From the NCBI GenBank assembly GCA_017937125.1, contig JAGBEH010000001.1, positions 62,001 to 126,000 on the forward strand: DNA of 64,000 nucleotides, in the 5' to 3' direction. The notes beneath the pieces are model-generated. The model was not told the DNA's origin and did not search any database. It saw only the letters and a list, made by a program, of their open reading frames with translations. The stretch is from Alistipes sp. (GTDB lineage Bacteria > Bacteroidota > Bacteroidia > Bacteroidales > Rikenellaceae). Below, piece by piece: positions 32,630 to 40,278 of the stretch. How positions within the stretch are numbered: position 1 is the stretch's first letter; each line of letters opens with the position of its first letter. Both the position numbers and the translations under genes were made by a program.

Positions 32630-34759
32630 TCAGTTCGCGTACTCTATATGGAACGAATGGAGATTGGCGCCGGTAGCTCCCAATCCGTAACTGTTGTCGA
32701 ACTTGATCGTGCTGTCGGACGAGCGTATGACTGCGTTATCGTCGAAACTGTAGTTTTCCGTTTTGTAACGGCTCGGCCTTATGGATACCAATGTCGCACC
32801 GCTGCACGATAATGTGAATGTGGTCTGCGACACACCGCTGTTTGCCGAACCCGTGGATGTCACCTTTGCGTTGATGTCGGCCGGTGCATAGAATCTCTTA
32901 GTTATCGAGCCCGAACCGCCGCCTTTTCCGAATTGGACAGATGAATCTTTGCCCCACGAAACCGATCCCGACTGTTCCCAAGTGCCGTCATTCGACGCGA
33001 CGTCGAGCGTGTACGGGATGCCCGTTACGGCGATGTCGCAGGCAGCGCTGCGCAGCGTATAGCCGTTGTTCAGCTTGACCTCTATGTAGCAGCCGTATTG
33101 TGCGGGTGTAAGTTTCTCGTATGTCTTGTTCCCGACGAAAGCGGTGGTCTCCGAATTGCTGCCGTAGACTATCGTTATGTTGCCGTCCGTGAGGTTGTCC
33201 TTCAGGTAGTTGTCGTTCAGGGCTATGTCGTTGAACCAAATGGAGGCTCCGTCCGCGGTGTTGGATTTCGATATGCTGCCGTCGCTGCTGTTGTACGACG
33301 AATGTGCCGTATAGCTCAATTTCGGATTGGCTGTTACGTAAATCGTCTGCGGTGTCGTGGCGAGCGATTTTACCGTACCGTCGGAGAGCGTAATATCCGC
33401 ATATGCGAAGACCGTATATCGGCCGCTTTCGACCTGGAATGTGAGTTGTTCGATTGCGGTTGCAGGTTCGGTCGGATACTCCGTGCCGTTGATGTTGATG
33501 CCTGTTTTGCTGATCTGGCTGATGTCCACACCTCCGATCTTGAGGTTGTTGCAGTAGATGGTATTGCCTGCCAGCAGTGAGGTGAAGTCGGCCGATGTCT
33601 CATCGTACCAAGAGGTTGCATCGTCCATCGATATGGAAGCGTCGGCCCAGCGGATGTTGTAGCCGCTGCGTGCTCCCGCCTTGAACGTCCTTGCCGCTGT
33701 AGTACGTACGACCTTGAAATTGTTTTCGTCGATGAGAGTTATGGTAAGCCCTCCTACCGATACGGGAGCGATGTTGGCGTAGTACGTATAGTTGCCGTCG
33801 CTGTCGGCCGCAATATCGGTGAGGTTGTCGAGGGTTACTGTGGAGGATATGCCTTCGAAACCGTCGAGAACGAGGTTTCGGGAACATACCACCGATGCGG
33901 GCACCGTCTGCCGCGCCTTGTTTTCGAGATTTTCGACCGCTTTTTTCTGCGCATCCGCTTTGTTGAATGCCGTGAACCATCCTGAATCATCACCCGTAAC
34001 GGTACCGGTCGAGCCGTAGCTGACGGATGACCCCGTGAAATTGCCCGTCAGAGCATTGTCCGCCGAGGCTATGATTATCTTCTTCACCTTTTTCGGTGTG
34101 ACACCGTCGTGCTCGAACACCCTTATGGCTATGCTGCCCGTGAGGACGTTCATCGGTCGGGTACCTATCTGCTCGGCCGTAACGGCCTCTTCCGTGGATG
34201 CGAACATATACGGCTCCCATTTGCCGTCCTGCTCCGACGGTACGGTGACGGTCACGTTGTTGGTGTATGTGTGGCGGTAGGAGCCTGTGGCGCTGTAGTT
34301 GTGTCCGCCCGTGGCCTTGTTGTCGCTGTATTGTACCTCGCCTTCGGCCTCTACGGTATCGCTCATCGAGAATGCTATCGCATCTTTGGGATAGGCGATA
34401 TGGAACAGGCGGGGTTCTGTCGTGCCGACGGTAATCTCGCCGCTGAATTTGGCCTCGGAAGTGCCCGCACCTTTGAGGATGCCGAGCGCACTGACTATTC
34501 GGAACTCAGAGCCGTAAGCCGTATGTTCCTGAAATACGGCGATCTCATCGTTGTCTTCCCATCTGGCGTCGAGCGCTTCGCCGTATGTGGCGCGCGTACC
34601 GTCGTTGCGGTTTACGCTTACTTCGGCGTAAACCTTGAAAAGTTCCGCGCGGTCGGTGTCTGCGGAACCGTTGTCGTTGATTGCGATTTCCTCGTCCAGC
34701 TTTTCGGAACATCCTGCCAATGCGGCGAGGGCCAATATTGAAGCGAATATCTTTTTCAT
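32630..34759 (-). CDS. Fimbrillin-like surface lipoprotein
   Basis: A 709-residue lipoprotein with lipobox ALAGC (Cys at residue 16) and the fimbrillin-type opening EVSVNRNDGTRATYGEALDARWEDNDEIAVFQEH, a module found at the base of Mfa/Fim-type pilins and many Bacteroidetes surface proteins. Further beta-sandwich repeats follow. The C-terminal ~120 residues (SVSWGKDSSVQFGKGGGSGSITKRFYAP ... GANLHSFHIEYAN) look like an Ig-type or carbohydrate-binding domain. No catalytic motif is seen. Whether it is a polymerising fimbrial subunit or a fixed surface protein cannot be told. It is the second gene of a two-gene unit with the small peptide at 34785-34949 and a consensus promoter at 34991-35021. Confidence 0.85.
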   Translation of the reverse strand: MKKIFASILALAALAGCSEKLDEEIAINDNGSADTDRAELFKVYAEVSVNRNDGTRATYGEALDARWEDNDEIAVFQEHTAYGSEFRIVSALGILKGAGTSEAKFSGEITVGTTEPRLFHIAYPKDAIAFSMSDTVEAEGEVQYSDNKATGGHNYSATGSYRHTYTNNVTVTVPSEQDGKWEPYMFASTEEAVTAEQIGTRPMNVLTGSIAIRVFEHDGVTPKKVKKIIIASADNALTGNFTGSSVSYGSTGTVTGDDSGWFTAFNKADAQKKAVENLENKARQTVPASVVCSRNLVLDGFEGISSTVTLDNLTDIAADSDGNYTYYANIAPVSVGGLTITLIDENNFKVVRTTAARTFKAGARSGYNIRWADASISMDDATSWYDETSADFTSLLAGNTIYCNNLKIGGVDISQISKTGININGTEYPTEPATAIEQLTFQVESGRYTVFAYADITLSDGTVKSLATTPQTIYVTANPKLSYTAHSSYNSSDGSISKSNTADGASIWFNDIALNDNYLKDNLTDGNITIVYGSNSETTAFVGNKTYEKLTPAQYGCYIEVKLNNGYTLRSAACDIAVTGIPYTLDVASNDGTWEQSGSVSWGKDSSVQFGKGGGSGSITKRFYAPADINAKVTSTGSANSGVSQTTFTLSCSGATLVSIRPSRYKTENYSFDDNAVIRSSDSTIKFDNSYGLGATGANLHSFHIEYAN

Positions 34760-34784
34760 AGCATAGTCGTTTTCAGGTTCGTCA

Positions 34785-34949
34785 TTACATTCCGTCGTCC
34801 GTATCTTCGAAGCCGTCGTCTTCGCCGTCGGGAATCGTAACGGTGAGCGAGGATGCGAATCCCTGCTCGCATATTACCGCATAGCATTGTACCAGCGGCG
34901 TTTCGTAGATGTGTCTTGAAATCATGGTCGGGGCCGTATTGCTGTTCAT
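34785..34949 (-). CDS. 54-residue acidic peptide, Y-x-x-P-x(11)-G-F-x-x-S family (copy 2)
   Basis: The first open frame after the promoter at 34991-35021 and 25 bases upstream of the fimbrillin-like lipoprotein. The peptide reads IYETP, 11 residues, GFASS, and then an Asp/Glu-rich tail (DGEDDGFEDTDDG). The P-to-G spacing is identical to copies 1 and 3, but the tail lacks the EW-x-W ending. It has two Cys residues (in VQCYAVIC) and no signal peptide. An internal ATG at 34925 would give 46 residues, closer to the other copies; the ATG at 34949 has the more A/T-rich upstream sequence. Function is unknown. Confidence 0.72.
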   Translation of the reverse strand: MNSNTAPTMISRHIYETPLVQCYAVICEQGFASSLTVTIPDGEDDGFEDTDDGM

Positions 34950-34990
34950 AATATATTCGGTCAAGTTGTTCGTAATATTTGTAAATCGAA

Positions 34991-35021
34991 CAAAATTAGG
35001 ATATTATGGTTGTAATTCAAA
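34991..35021 (-). promoter_or_regulatory. Consensus promoter for the peptide/fimbrillin-like unit
   Basis: On the minus strand TTTG (35018-35021), a 19-base spacer and TAATTTTG (34991-34998) match the consensus exactly. The peptide ATG at 34949 is about 40 bases downstream. Confidence 0.85.
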
Positions 35022-35405
35022 ATAATGTCAATATATGCCGCCCTAAAATCAATGAATACGGCGTTTTTCATCACGAACGGGATTCATACAACGCCTGCCG
35101 TAGGTGGAGGTGCGATATTTATGCGCCGCAGAATTGAGGATAAATCGGACCGATGCGAGGATTGTTGCGGAGTTTTACGATTTTTGTAGGAGAATTGAGT
35201 TCGAACGCTCATTCCGAGACATACTGAAGAGGCGTTATGCTTATCTTGTAATTTTGATTTTTGCTGCCTTGTTGTTGTGGCGAAGATGTTACCATTATTA
35301 TTGTAAGTATCGGGAACTTCAATAAACCAATGCCGAGTAACTTTATATGCTCGGCATTTTTGTTCGTTGCTGTAAATTTTGCCGAACATTTTGCGAAAGG
35401 GCACG
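35022..35405. other. Intergenic stretch without a supported gene
   Basis: About 380 A/T-rich bases. A plus-strand frame from a GTG at 35104 (73 codons, one hydrophobic segment) and a minus-strand frame 35084-35404 exist, but neither has recognisable similarity or a promoter. The only clear signal is a plus-strand terminator at 35330-35361, which implies some plus-strand transcript ends here. Confidence 0.4.
35330..35361 (+). terminator. Intrinsic terminator, plus strand, with no obvious upstream gene
   Basis: Arms 35330-35337 (ATGCCGAG) and 35350-35357 pair perfectly, followed by TTTT. No convincing plus-strand gene lies upstream, so the transcript could be a small RNA or a short protein. 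Confidence 0.65.
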
Positions 35406-35434
35406 AAAAAGAGGTTGCAAATACTTGCAACCTC
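35406..35434 (-). terminator. Intrinsic terminator of the tRNA(CAU) gene
   Basis: On the minus strand GAGGTTGCAA pairs with TTGCAACCTC around a 4-base loop (35411-35434) and five T residues follow. It starts 14 bases after the tRNA 3' end. Confidence 0.88.
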
Positions 35435-35447
35435 TTGATTATGAATG

Positions 35448-35522
35448 TGGATCCTGTAGGGCTTGAACCTACGACCCCCTGATTATGAGTCAGGTGCTAC
35501 TAACCAACTGAGCTAAGGATCC
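35448..35522 (-). tRNA. tRNA with CAU anticodon (tRNA-Met, or tRNA-Ile2)
   Basis: On the minus strand the acceptor arms GGATCCT/AGGATCC, D arm TAGCTCAGTTGGTTAG, anticodon stem CCTGA/TCAGG with loop CTCATAA and T arm GTAGGTTCAAGCCCTAC fold as a standard cloverleaf with discriminator A and no encoded CCA. A CAU anticodon can be elongator Met or lysidine-modified Ile; the sequence alone does not settle it. The first acceptor pair is G-C, so it is not the initiator type. Confidence 0.93.
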
Positions 35523-35554
35523 GTTCGTCGCCGTTTGGCGACGGTTTGCGGTTG

Positions 35555-35584
35555 CAAAGTTAATAAAAATTCGTAAGTAGCAAA
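35555..35584 (-). promoter_or_regulatory. Promoter of the tRNA(CAU) gene
   Basis: On the minus strand TTTG (35581-35584), an 18-base spacer and TAACTTTG (35555-35562) fit the consensus. The tRNA 5' end is 32 bases downstream. Confidence 0.8.
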
Positions 35585-35862
35585 AATTTTATCGAATTTT
35601 ATGCCGGGTATCGGATATTTGTTGCATCGTACGATAATTTTTGCCCCCCCCCGATGTCCGTTATGTTTTCCGACCTGTTACGGCAATCCGTCTTCGCCGC
35701 ACCTGCTGCCTGCCTTTTGATGTAACCGTATGCCCCGTCGGGTCTTGTCGGGCTCGTTGTACGGCCGAGACTTTCCTTTCAAATTCCTGCCCCTTTCCCC
35801 GTTTCGACACAGTTTGCATAAGTTCGATTTTTCCGAAACGGGGAAAGGGGCAAGATATTGAA
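35585..35862. other. Intergenic region with C9 tract and long inverted repeat
   Basis: No gene is seen. It contains a tract of nine C residues at 35644-35652 and the inverted repeat at 35789-35851 described separately. It lies between the tRNA promoter and the 3' end of locus 2. Confidence 0.6.
35789..35851. repeat. 18-bp perfect inverted repeat downstream of locus 2
   Basis: Arms 35789-35806 (GCCCCTTTCCCCGTTTCG) and 35834-35851 are perfect complements with a 27-base loop. It begins 11 bases beyond the stop of the last locus 2 gene, but neither strand has a T-run, so it is not a classic terminator. Part of the arm (CTTGCCCCTTTCCCC) recurs at 47559-47573. Confidence 0.8.
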
Positions 35863-37860
35863 CTATTTCGTTACGCAAATATTATCGATGAACCAGCGCG
35901 AGAACTGCCCGTCGGCGGGTTCGCTCGAGAATTTCAGCGCCGTGCTCTCCGTTGCGCCATCTATCGTGAATGCGAATGTCTTGAATTCGGTATACGACAA
36001 TCCGCCGATCGTCGTTTTCGTCGCACCGTCTATCGTTCCGCCGCCGATAACCTCGACCGTAACCGTCGTTATGTCTCCCGCTATGTCCTTTGCATTGTTG
36101 TTGGGATTGCTCAGACTGAATACGGATGTATTCTTGTAGGCCATAGCGTCGAACGTGACGTTCAGCGTACCGGTCGCTCCGAATGCGGGTGTCGTCAATG
36201 CTCCCGCATTGTTCGTATAGGCATTTTGCGCTATAGTCTGCGTCTCGACGAATCCTATCTGCGCATATCCCGAGCGTTGGCGGACGTGAATACCTGCCAG
36301 TCCGTTGCGGATGTCATCGCTCCACGAAGATATATCGCTGCCGCAGTAATTCAACATCGCGCACAGCTTGTCGCCGTAGCGATAGTCGAGCCCCTCGGTC
36401 AGACAGTCGAACGGTTCGAAATAAACAGCATTTGCAGGACGCGGTGTCGAGAAGGTGTGATAGTGCTCGAGTACGAAACACGAATGCAGACGCATTTCGC
36501 CGCCGTCGGCTACGGAACCTCCGCCTACGCTCGTCGTGTCGTACGGCGAAATGCGAATGTAGAGTGTGCTGCCTTTTTCGAGCGGAATTTCGGGTCGGAA
36601 TACCAGCGAATAATAGAAAAAGTTTTTACCTCCGCCGACGGACTTGTTTTTAGGTACGACGAAATGCGGTGCATCGGCAGGTGCGGGGGTATGCCACGTT
36701 GTGTTATCGGTCGAATAAAGCATCTTCCAGTTTGCGGGGGCCGTGCTTGATGCGCCGATACCTAAACTCAACCGCAATGTTCCCCACAGTGTTTCGTCCA
36801 ACGGAATCGTGGCGAGTAGGTAGTTCTCGTCTCCCGTCGTCCACGACTTGAGCGGGCAGTTGTGGTGTCCGCTGTTGTCGTGCCAGTGGCGGAAGCCGAG
36901 ATAGTTGCCCGAGCCGCACATCTTTGCTGTCAGCGTAAGACGTTCATCGTCCTTTGCTGTCAGCGACACGTCGTCGGCGTGGCCTGTCGCCCCGTCGCCA
37001 TTGTAAATACTGTATTGAAGCAAATCGGGACCTTTATCGCCGTTTTGTATTCCGACGGTCATCATCGACAGTATATACGGAAATCCGCTTGCGGTACGTG
37101 CTTCGAACAACTTCATCGCGTCTATTCGGTTGGCCGTTACCGTGCGTGCGACAGAGGTCGATTTCGTGAACACCGTACCGTCGGCGAAACGGACGTCGAG
37201 CGAAAAACCGTTGTCGTAGGTCTGTGCGGGAATTACGATATAGAAGGGCGTGTCGGCTTCGAGCGGTCTGTATTTTCCGCATCGAAGCATAAGGCTTTTG
37301 CCCGATCCGTCGTCGGTGCGCAATGCTCCGTCGGCGACTACTGCCGTTCCCGACACTCCGTCGGCTGCCGTGAATACGATTTCTGACACTTCCTGTTCGC
37401 CGCCGAGTTGCAGTTTGAGAATGCCGCAGATGTTTCGGAAAGTGAATGACGGTTCGGTCGCTGCGGCCGACATCGGCGCCTGACGTACTATGCCGTCGTA
37501 ATAGTTCTGAATTTCGGGCAACTCGACCGCTATGCCCCCGTCGATGATGCCTTTGCATATCGAGGCCGGATATACGGCCGTGTAGGAGTTGCTTGTGGCG
37601 AGTTCGCCTTTGCTTATCGAGAACTTGCCCGACGTTTCATCGTAGGTGAATTCGGCTATCGTACTGCCGTTGCTGACGGCTACCGCATCGCCCTCCTCCC
37701 ACGTTACCTTGCCTGTTGCGACGTCGATGGCGGCACGGGTGGTCTCTATTGTGGCGGAAAATTCCGTGATGAACCCGTCGCACACCGTCGCATCTGTCTC
37801 TTCGTGCGATGTGCATCCGATCAGCAAGCAACCGATTGCAAATATTAGGATATTTCTCAT
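35863..37860 (-). CDS. Surface lipoprotein: fimbrillin-like N-terminus plus duplicated C-terminal module (locus 2)
   Basis: A 665-residue lipoprotein with lipobox LIGC (Cys at residue 16). Residues ~30-255 form the same fimbrillin-type module as the locus 1 protein at 24059 (TRAAIDVATGKVTWEEGDAV ... FTKSTSVARTVTANRIDAM). Residues ~260-665 are a module nearly identical to the C-terminal half of the lipoprotein at 38037 (GTGHADDVSLTAKD, NYLGFRHWHDNSGHHNCPLKSWTTGDENY, FSRWFIDNICVTK). The His-rich GFRHWH...GHHN stretch could bind metal. It is the last gene of locus 2, 31 bases after the 44-residue peptide. Function is unknown; surface binding is inferred. Confidence 0.85.
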   Translation of the reverse strand: MRNILIFAIGCLLIGCTSHEETDATVCDGFITEFSATIETTRAAIDVATGKVTWEEGDAVAVSNGSTIAEFTYDETSGKFSISKGELATSNSYTAVYPASICKGIIDGGIAVELPEIQNYYDGIVRQAPMSAAATEPSFTFRNICGILKLQLGGEQEVSEIVFTAADGVSGTAVVADGALRTDDGSGKSLMLRCGKYRPLEADTPFYIVIPAQTYDNGFSLDVRFADGTVFTKSTSVARTVTANRIDAMKLFEARTASGFPYILSMMTVGIQNGDKGPDLLQYSIYNGDGATGHADDVSLTAKDDERLTLTAKMCGSGNYLGFRHWHDNSGHHNCPLKSWTTGDENYLLATIPLDETLWGTLRLSLGIGASSTAPANWKMLYSTDNTTWHTPAPADAPHFVVPKNKSVGGGKNFFYYSLVFRPEIPLEKGSTLYIRISPYDTTSVGGGSVADGGEMRLHSCFVLEHYHTFSTPRPANAVYFEPFDCLTEGLDYRYGDKLCAMLNYCGSDISSWSDDIRNGLAGIHVRQRSGYAQIGFVETQTIAQNAYTNNAGALTTPAFGATGTLNVTFDAMAYKNTSVFSLSNPNNNAKDIAGDITTVTVEVIGGGTIDGATKTTIGGLSYTEFKTFAFTIDGATESTALKFSSEPADGQFSRWFIDNICVTK
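35872..37085 (-). repeat. Duplicated module, copy A (see 38041-39245)
   Basis: This 3' segment of the lipoprotein gene repeats the 3' segment of the gene at 38037-40265. The first few hundred bases from the stop codon are almost identical, with only scattered substitutions, and similarity falls off gradually toward about 37085. It indicates recent duplication or gene conversion of one domain. Confidence 0.85.
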
Positions 37861-37891
37861 ATTTTTATAAGTTTTAATCTGTTGGAAATTT

Positions 37892-38026
37892 TTACCAGTC
37901 CCATTCGTCTTGTCCTATTGTTACGTCTTCGCTGGAAAATTCGGTCGAAACGACGAATCCCTCTTCTGCGGTTAATGATAATTCGCGTATGCCGGGTTCG
38001 ATGTAATGTTGCTTTACAAGTATCAT
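37892..38026 (-). CDS. 44-residue acidic peptide, Y-x-x-P-x(11)-G-F-x-x-S family (copy 3)
   Basis: A short frame between two locus 2 lipoprotein genes, 10 bases after one and 31 bases before the next. The peptide has HYIEP, 11 residues, GFVVS, then EFSSEDVTIGQDEWDW at the end. It matches copy 1 (23894-24028) in length, spacing and the acidic EW-x-W terminus, and shares the core with copy 2. Again the downstream neighbour is a lipoprotein with a fimbrillin-like N-terminus. No signal peptide or cysteine is present. Function is unknown. Confidence 0.75.
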   Translation of the reverse strand: MILVKQHYIEPGIRELSLTAEEGFVVSTEFSSEDVTIGQDEWDW

Positions 38027-38036
38027 AATAATGTAT

Positions 38037-40265
38037 TTATTTAGTTATGCAAATATTGTCGATGAACCAGCGCGAGAACTGCCCGTCGGCGGGGTCGCTT
38101 GTGAATTTCAGCGCCGTGCTCTCCGTTGCGTCATCTATCGTGAACGCGAATGTCTTGAATTCGGTGTACGACAATCCGCCGATCGTCGTTTTCGTCGCAC
38201 CGTCTATCGTTCCGCCGCCGATAACCTCTACCGTAACCGTCGTTATGTCTCCCGCGATGTCCTTTGCATTGTTGTTGGGATTGCTCAGACTGAAGACGGA
38301 TGCGTTCTTGTAGGCCATAGCGTCGAACGTGACGTTCAGCGTACCGGTCGCACCGAAAGCGGGTGTCGTCAATGCTCCCGCATTGTTCGTATAGGCATTT
38401 TGCGCTATCGTCTGCGTCTCGACGAATCCTATCTGCGCATACGAGGGACGTTGGCGGACATTAGTGCCCGTAAGTCCGTTGCGGATGTCGTCGCTCCACG
38501 AAGATATATCGCTGCCGCAGTAATTCAACATAGCGCACAGCTTGTTGCCGTAGCGATAGTCGAGACCCTCGGTCAGGCCGTCGAACGGTTCGAAATAGAG
38601 AGCGTCGGCAGGCTTTGCTGTCGAGAACGACGGAACCCGTTCGAGAACTACGCACGAATGGAGTCGGATTTCGCCGCCGTTGCCTACGGTGCCGCCGTTT
38701 ACGCTCGTCGTGTCGTACGGCGTAAGACGGATATAGAGCGTGCCACCCTTTTCGAGTGCGACTTCGGGTGTGAAGTCTATCGTATAGTAGAAGAAGTTTT
38801 TGCCGCTGCCTACGGGTTTGCCCGTAGGAATGACGAAGTGTGGAGCGTCGGTCGGCGCGGGTGTATGCCACGTAGAGTTATCGGCGGAGTAGAGCATCTT
38901 CCAGTTGGCGGGGCCTCCGTTCGTGGAGCCGAGTCCGAATGTCAGACGAAGCGCCCCCGAAAGGTTCTCGTTGAGGGGAAGCGTTATCAGTACATAGTTT
39001 TCATCGCCCGTCGTCCACGATTTCATAGGACAGTTGTGATGCCCGCTGTTTTCGTGCCAATGACGGAATCCGAGATTGCTGCCCGAACTGCACAGCTTGG
39101 CCGTTATGGTCGCGCCGCTGCCGTCTTTGGTCGTCAGGGAGACGTCGTCGGCGTGCCCCGTTCCGTTATCTCCGTTGTAGTTGGAGTATTTGACGGCTCC
39201 GTTGGTCGTGCCGGTAGTCATAAGCGAAATTATGTAGGGCAGTTTTATACCGCCGTTGAAACGTGTGCCCGTGAGGACTATGTCGCTGCTCGTGCGGGGC
39301 GCCAATGCCGTCGTGTTGTTCGAACGGCATACTATGCCGCTCACCGTTCCGCTGCCCGACGGGACAGTGTGCTTTACGAATGTGCTGGCGGACTGTACCA
39401 GGAGCGGGAACAGGTCGCCGTCGGCCGTTTGCATTGTTATGCCGTCGCCCAGAACCTTGTCGAGGTCGTCGTTTATGGCCTGCACGCCGAGCGAGACGAA
39501 CATCGATTCGTATTTGCCTGAGACGAGGTCGGCATAGCCGATGCCGACAGCTTCGGGGACGATGCGGGAGGTGTCGGTGCGGACTATCCTGTCGTCGTTC
39601 TCGGCCTTAAGTTCCAGAACGCCCGTCTCGGCACCGATGCCGAGTACGGCATTCATCAGTTCGATCTCCAGCTCGTCGCCCGTCGCGACATACAATTTTT
39701 CGTCGGTGCGCAGAGCGATGCCGCTGTCGGGGATATTTTCGCCCTGCAATGCCAGACACTTGTCGTAGTAGTTGCCCTCCTGCACGTTCGAAACCACGAA
39801 TCCGCGCAGTTTCATAGGTTCGGTTACGGTATATTCGCCGTCGGCGGCCAAAGCGCGTATGTCGGCTATGGAGATGTAACCTTCTGCCGTCGCAGGGGCC
39901 TGAACGAACGTCAGTTCGTCGAACGACGTTCTGTCGCCCGATACGACCCGCACTTTGAGCGAACGCGATTGCGGGCTTTCGTTGCGCGCTGCCGATATGG
40001 CGACGGTCGCCGTTCCTATGGCGCCGTCATTCGACAGCGTCGCCCACTGTGCGGCGCCGTCTCCTCTGAGTTCTACCGTCCAGTCGCAGTTGCCCATAAC
40101 CTCGAACGTGTATTTGGTGGCGAAAGAGGGAGACAGTATGGAGTGCGTACTCAATTTCACGGACTGCATAGGCATATCCACCTCTTTCTTGCAGGCCGCG
40201 GTCCCGAGCAGCAGCGCAATCAGCGCCGCCGCCCGCAGGAAACGTCTATTCATAACTTTTTTCAT
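38037..40265 (-). CDS. Lipoprotein with BACON-like and DUF5689/OB-like domains plus duplicated C-terminal module
   Basis: A 742-residue lipoprotein (LIALLLGTAAC). An N-terminal BACON-like Ig domain covers about 35-125 (YTFEVMGNCDWTVELRGDGAAQWATLSNDG). Next is an OB-like domain resembling DUF5689 (YISIADIRALAADGEYTVTEPMKLRGFVVSNVQEGNYYDKCLALQ ... DELEIELMNAVLG). The C-terminal ~400 residues are the module shared with the lipoprotein at 35863. No catalytic motif is obvious. DUF5689-type proteins often accompany secreted nucleases and phosphatases in Bacteroidetes, which fits the EEP enzyme 13 bases upstream. It is probably a surface binding partner of that enzyme (inference). Confidence 0.83.
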   Translation of the reverse strand: MKKVMNRRFLRAAALIALLLGTAACKKEVDMPMQSVKLSTHSILSPSFATKYTFEVMGNCDWTVELRGDGAAQWATLSNDGAIGTATVAISAARNESPQSRSLKVRVVSGDRTSFDELTFVQAPATAEGYISIADIRALAADGEYTVTEPMKLRGFVVSNVQEGNYYDKCLALQGENIPDSGIALRTDEKLYVATGDELEIELMNAVLGIGAETGVLELKAENDDRIVRTDTSRIVPEAVGIGYADLVSGKYESMFVSLGVQAINDDLDKVLGDGITMQTADGDLFPLLVQSASTFVKHTVPSGSGTVSGIVCRSNNTTALAPRTSSDIVLTGTRFNGGIKLPYIISLMTTGTTNGAVKYSNYNGDNGTGHADDVSLTTKDGSGATITAKLCSSGSNLGFRHWHENSGHHNCPMKSWTTGDENYVLITLPLNENLSGALRLTFGLGSTNGGPANWKMLYSADNSTWHTPAPTDAPHFVIPTGKPVGSGKNFFYYTIDFTPEVALEKGGTLYIRLTPYDTTSVNGGTVGNGGEIRLHSCVVLERVPSFSTAKPADALYFEPFDGLTEGLDYRYGNKLCAMLNYCGSDISSWSDDIRNGLTGTNVRQRPSYAQIGFVETQTIAQNAYTNNAGALTTPAFGATGTLNVTFDAMAYKNASVFSLSNPNNNAKDIAGDITTVTVEVIGGGTIDGATKTTIGGLSYTEFKTFAFTIDDATESTALKFTSDPADGQFSRWFIDNICITK
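38041..39245 (-). repeat. Duplicated module, copy B (see 35872-37085)
   Basis: Partner of copy A. The encoded segments align from the stop codon back to a PYI-L/I-S-MT motif without large gaps, while the regions N-terminal to it are unrelated. Confidence 0.85.
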
Positions 40266-40278
40266 ATTCGTCGTCGTT

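Noticed and set aside
35104..35325. Plus-strand 73-codon frame from a GTG with one hydrophobic segment, and an overlapping minus-strand frame at 35084-35404
   Set aside because: No similarity recognised, no promoter or conserved neighbour, and A/T-rich composition explains the hydrophobic stretch.
35872..39245. Insertion sequence as the cause of the repeated segments
   Set aside because: Both copies are in-frame coding parts of lipoproteins with no transposase or terminal repeats.
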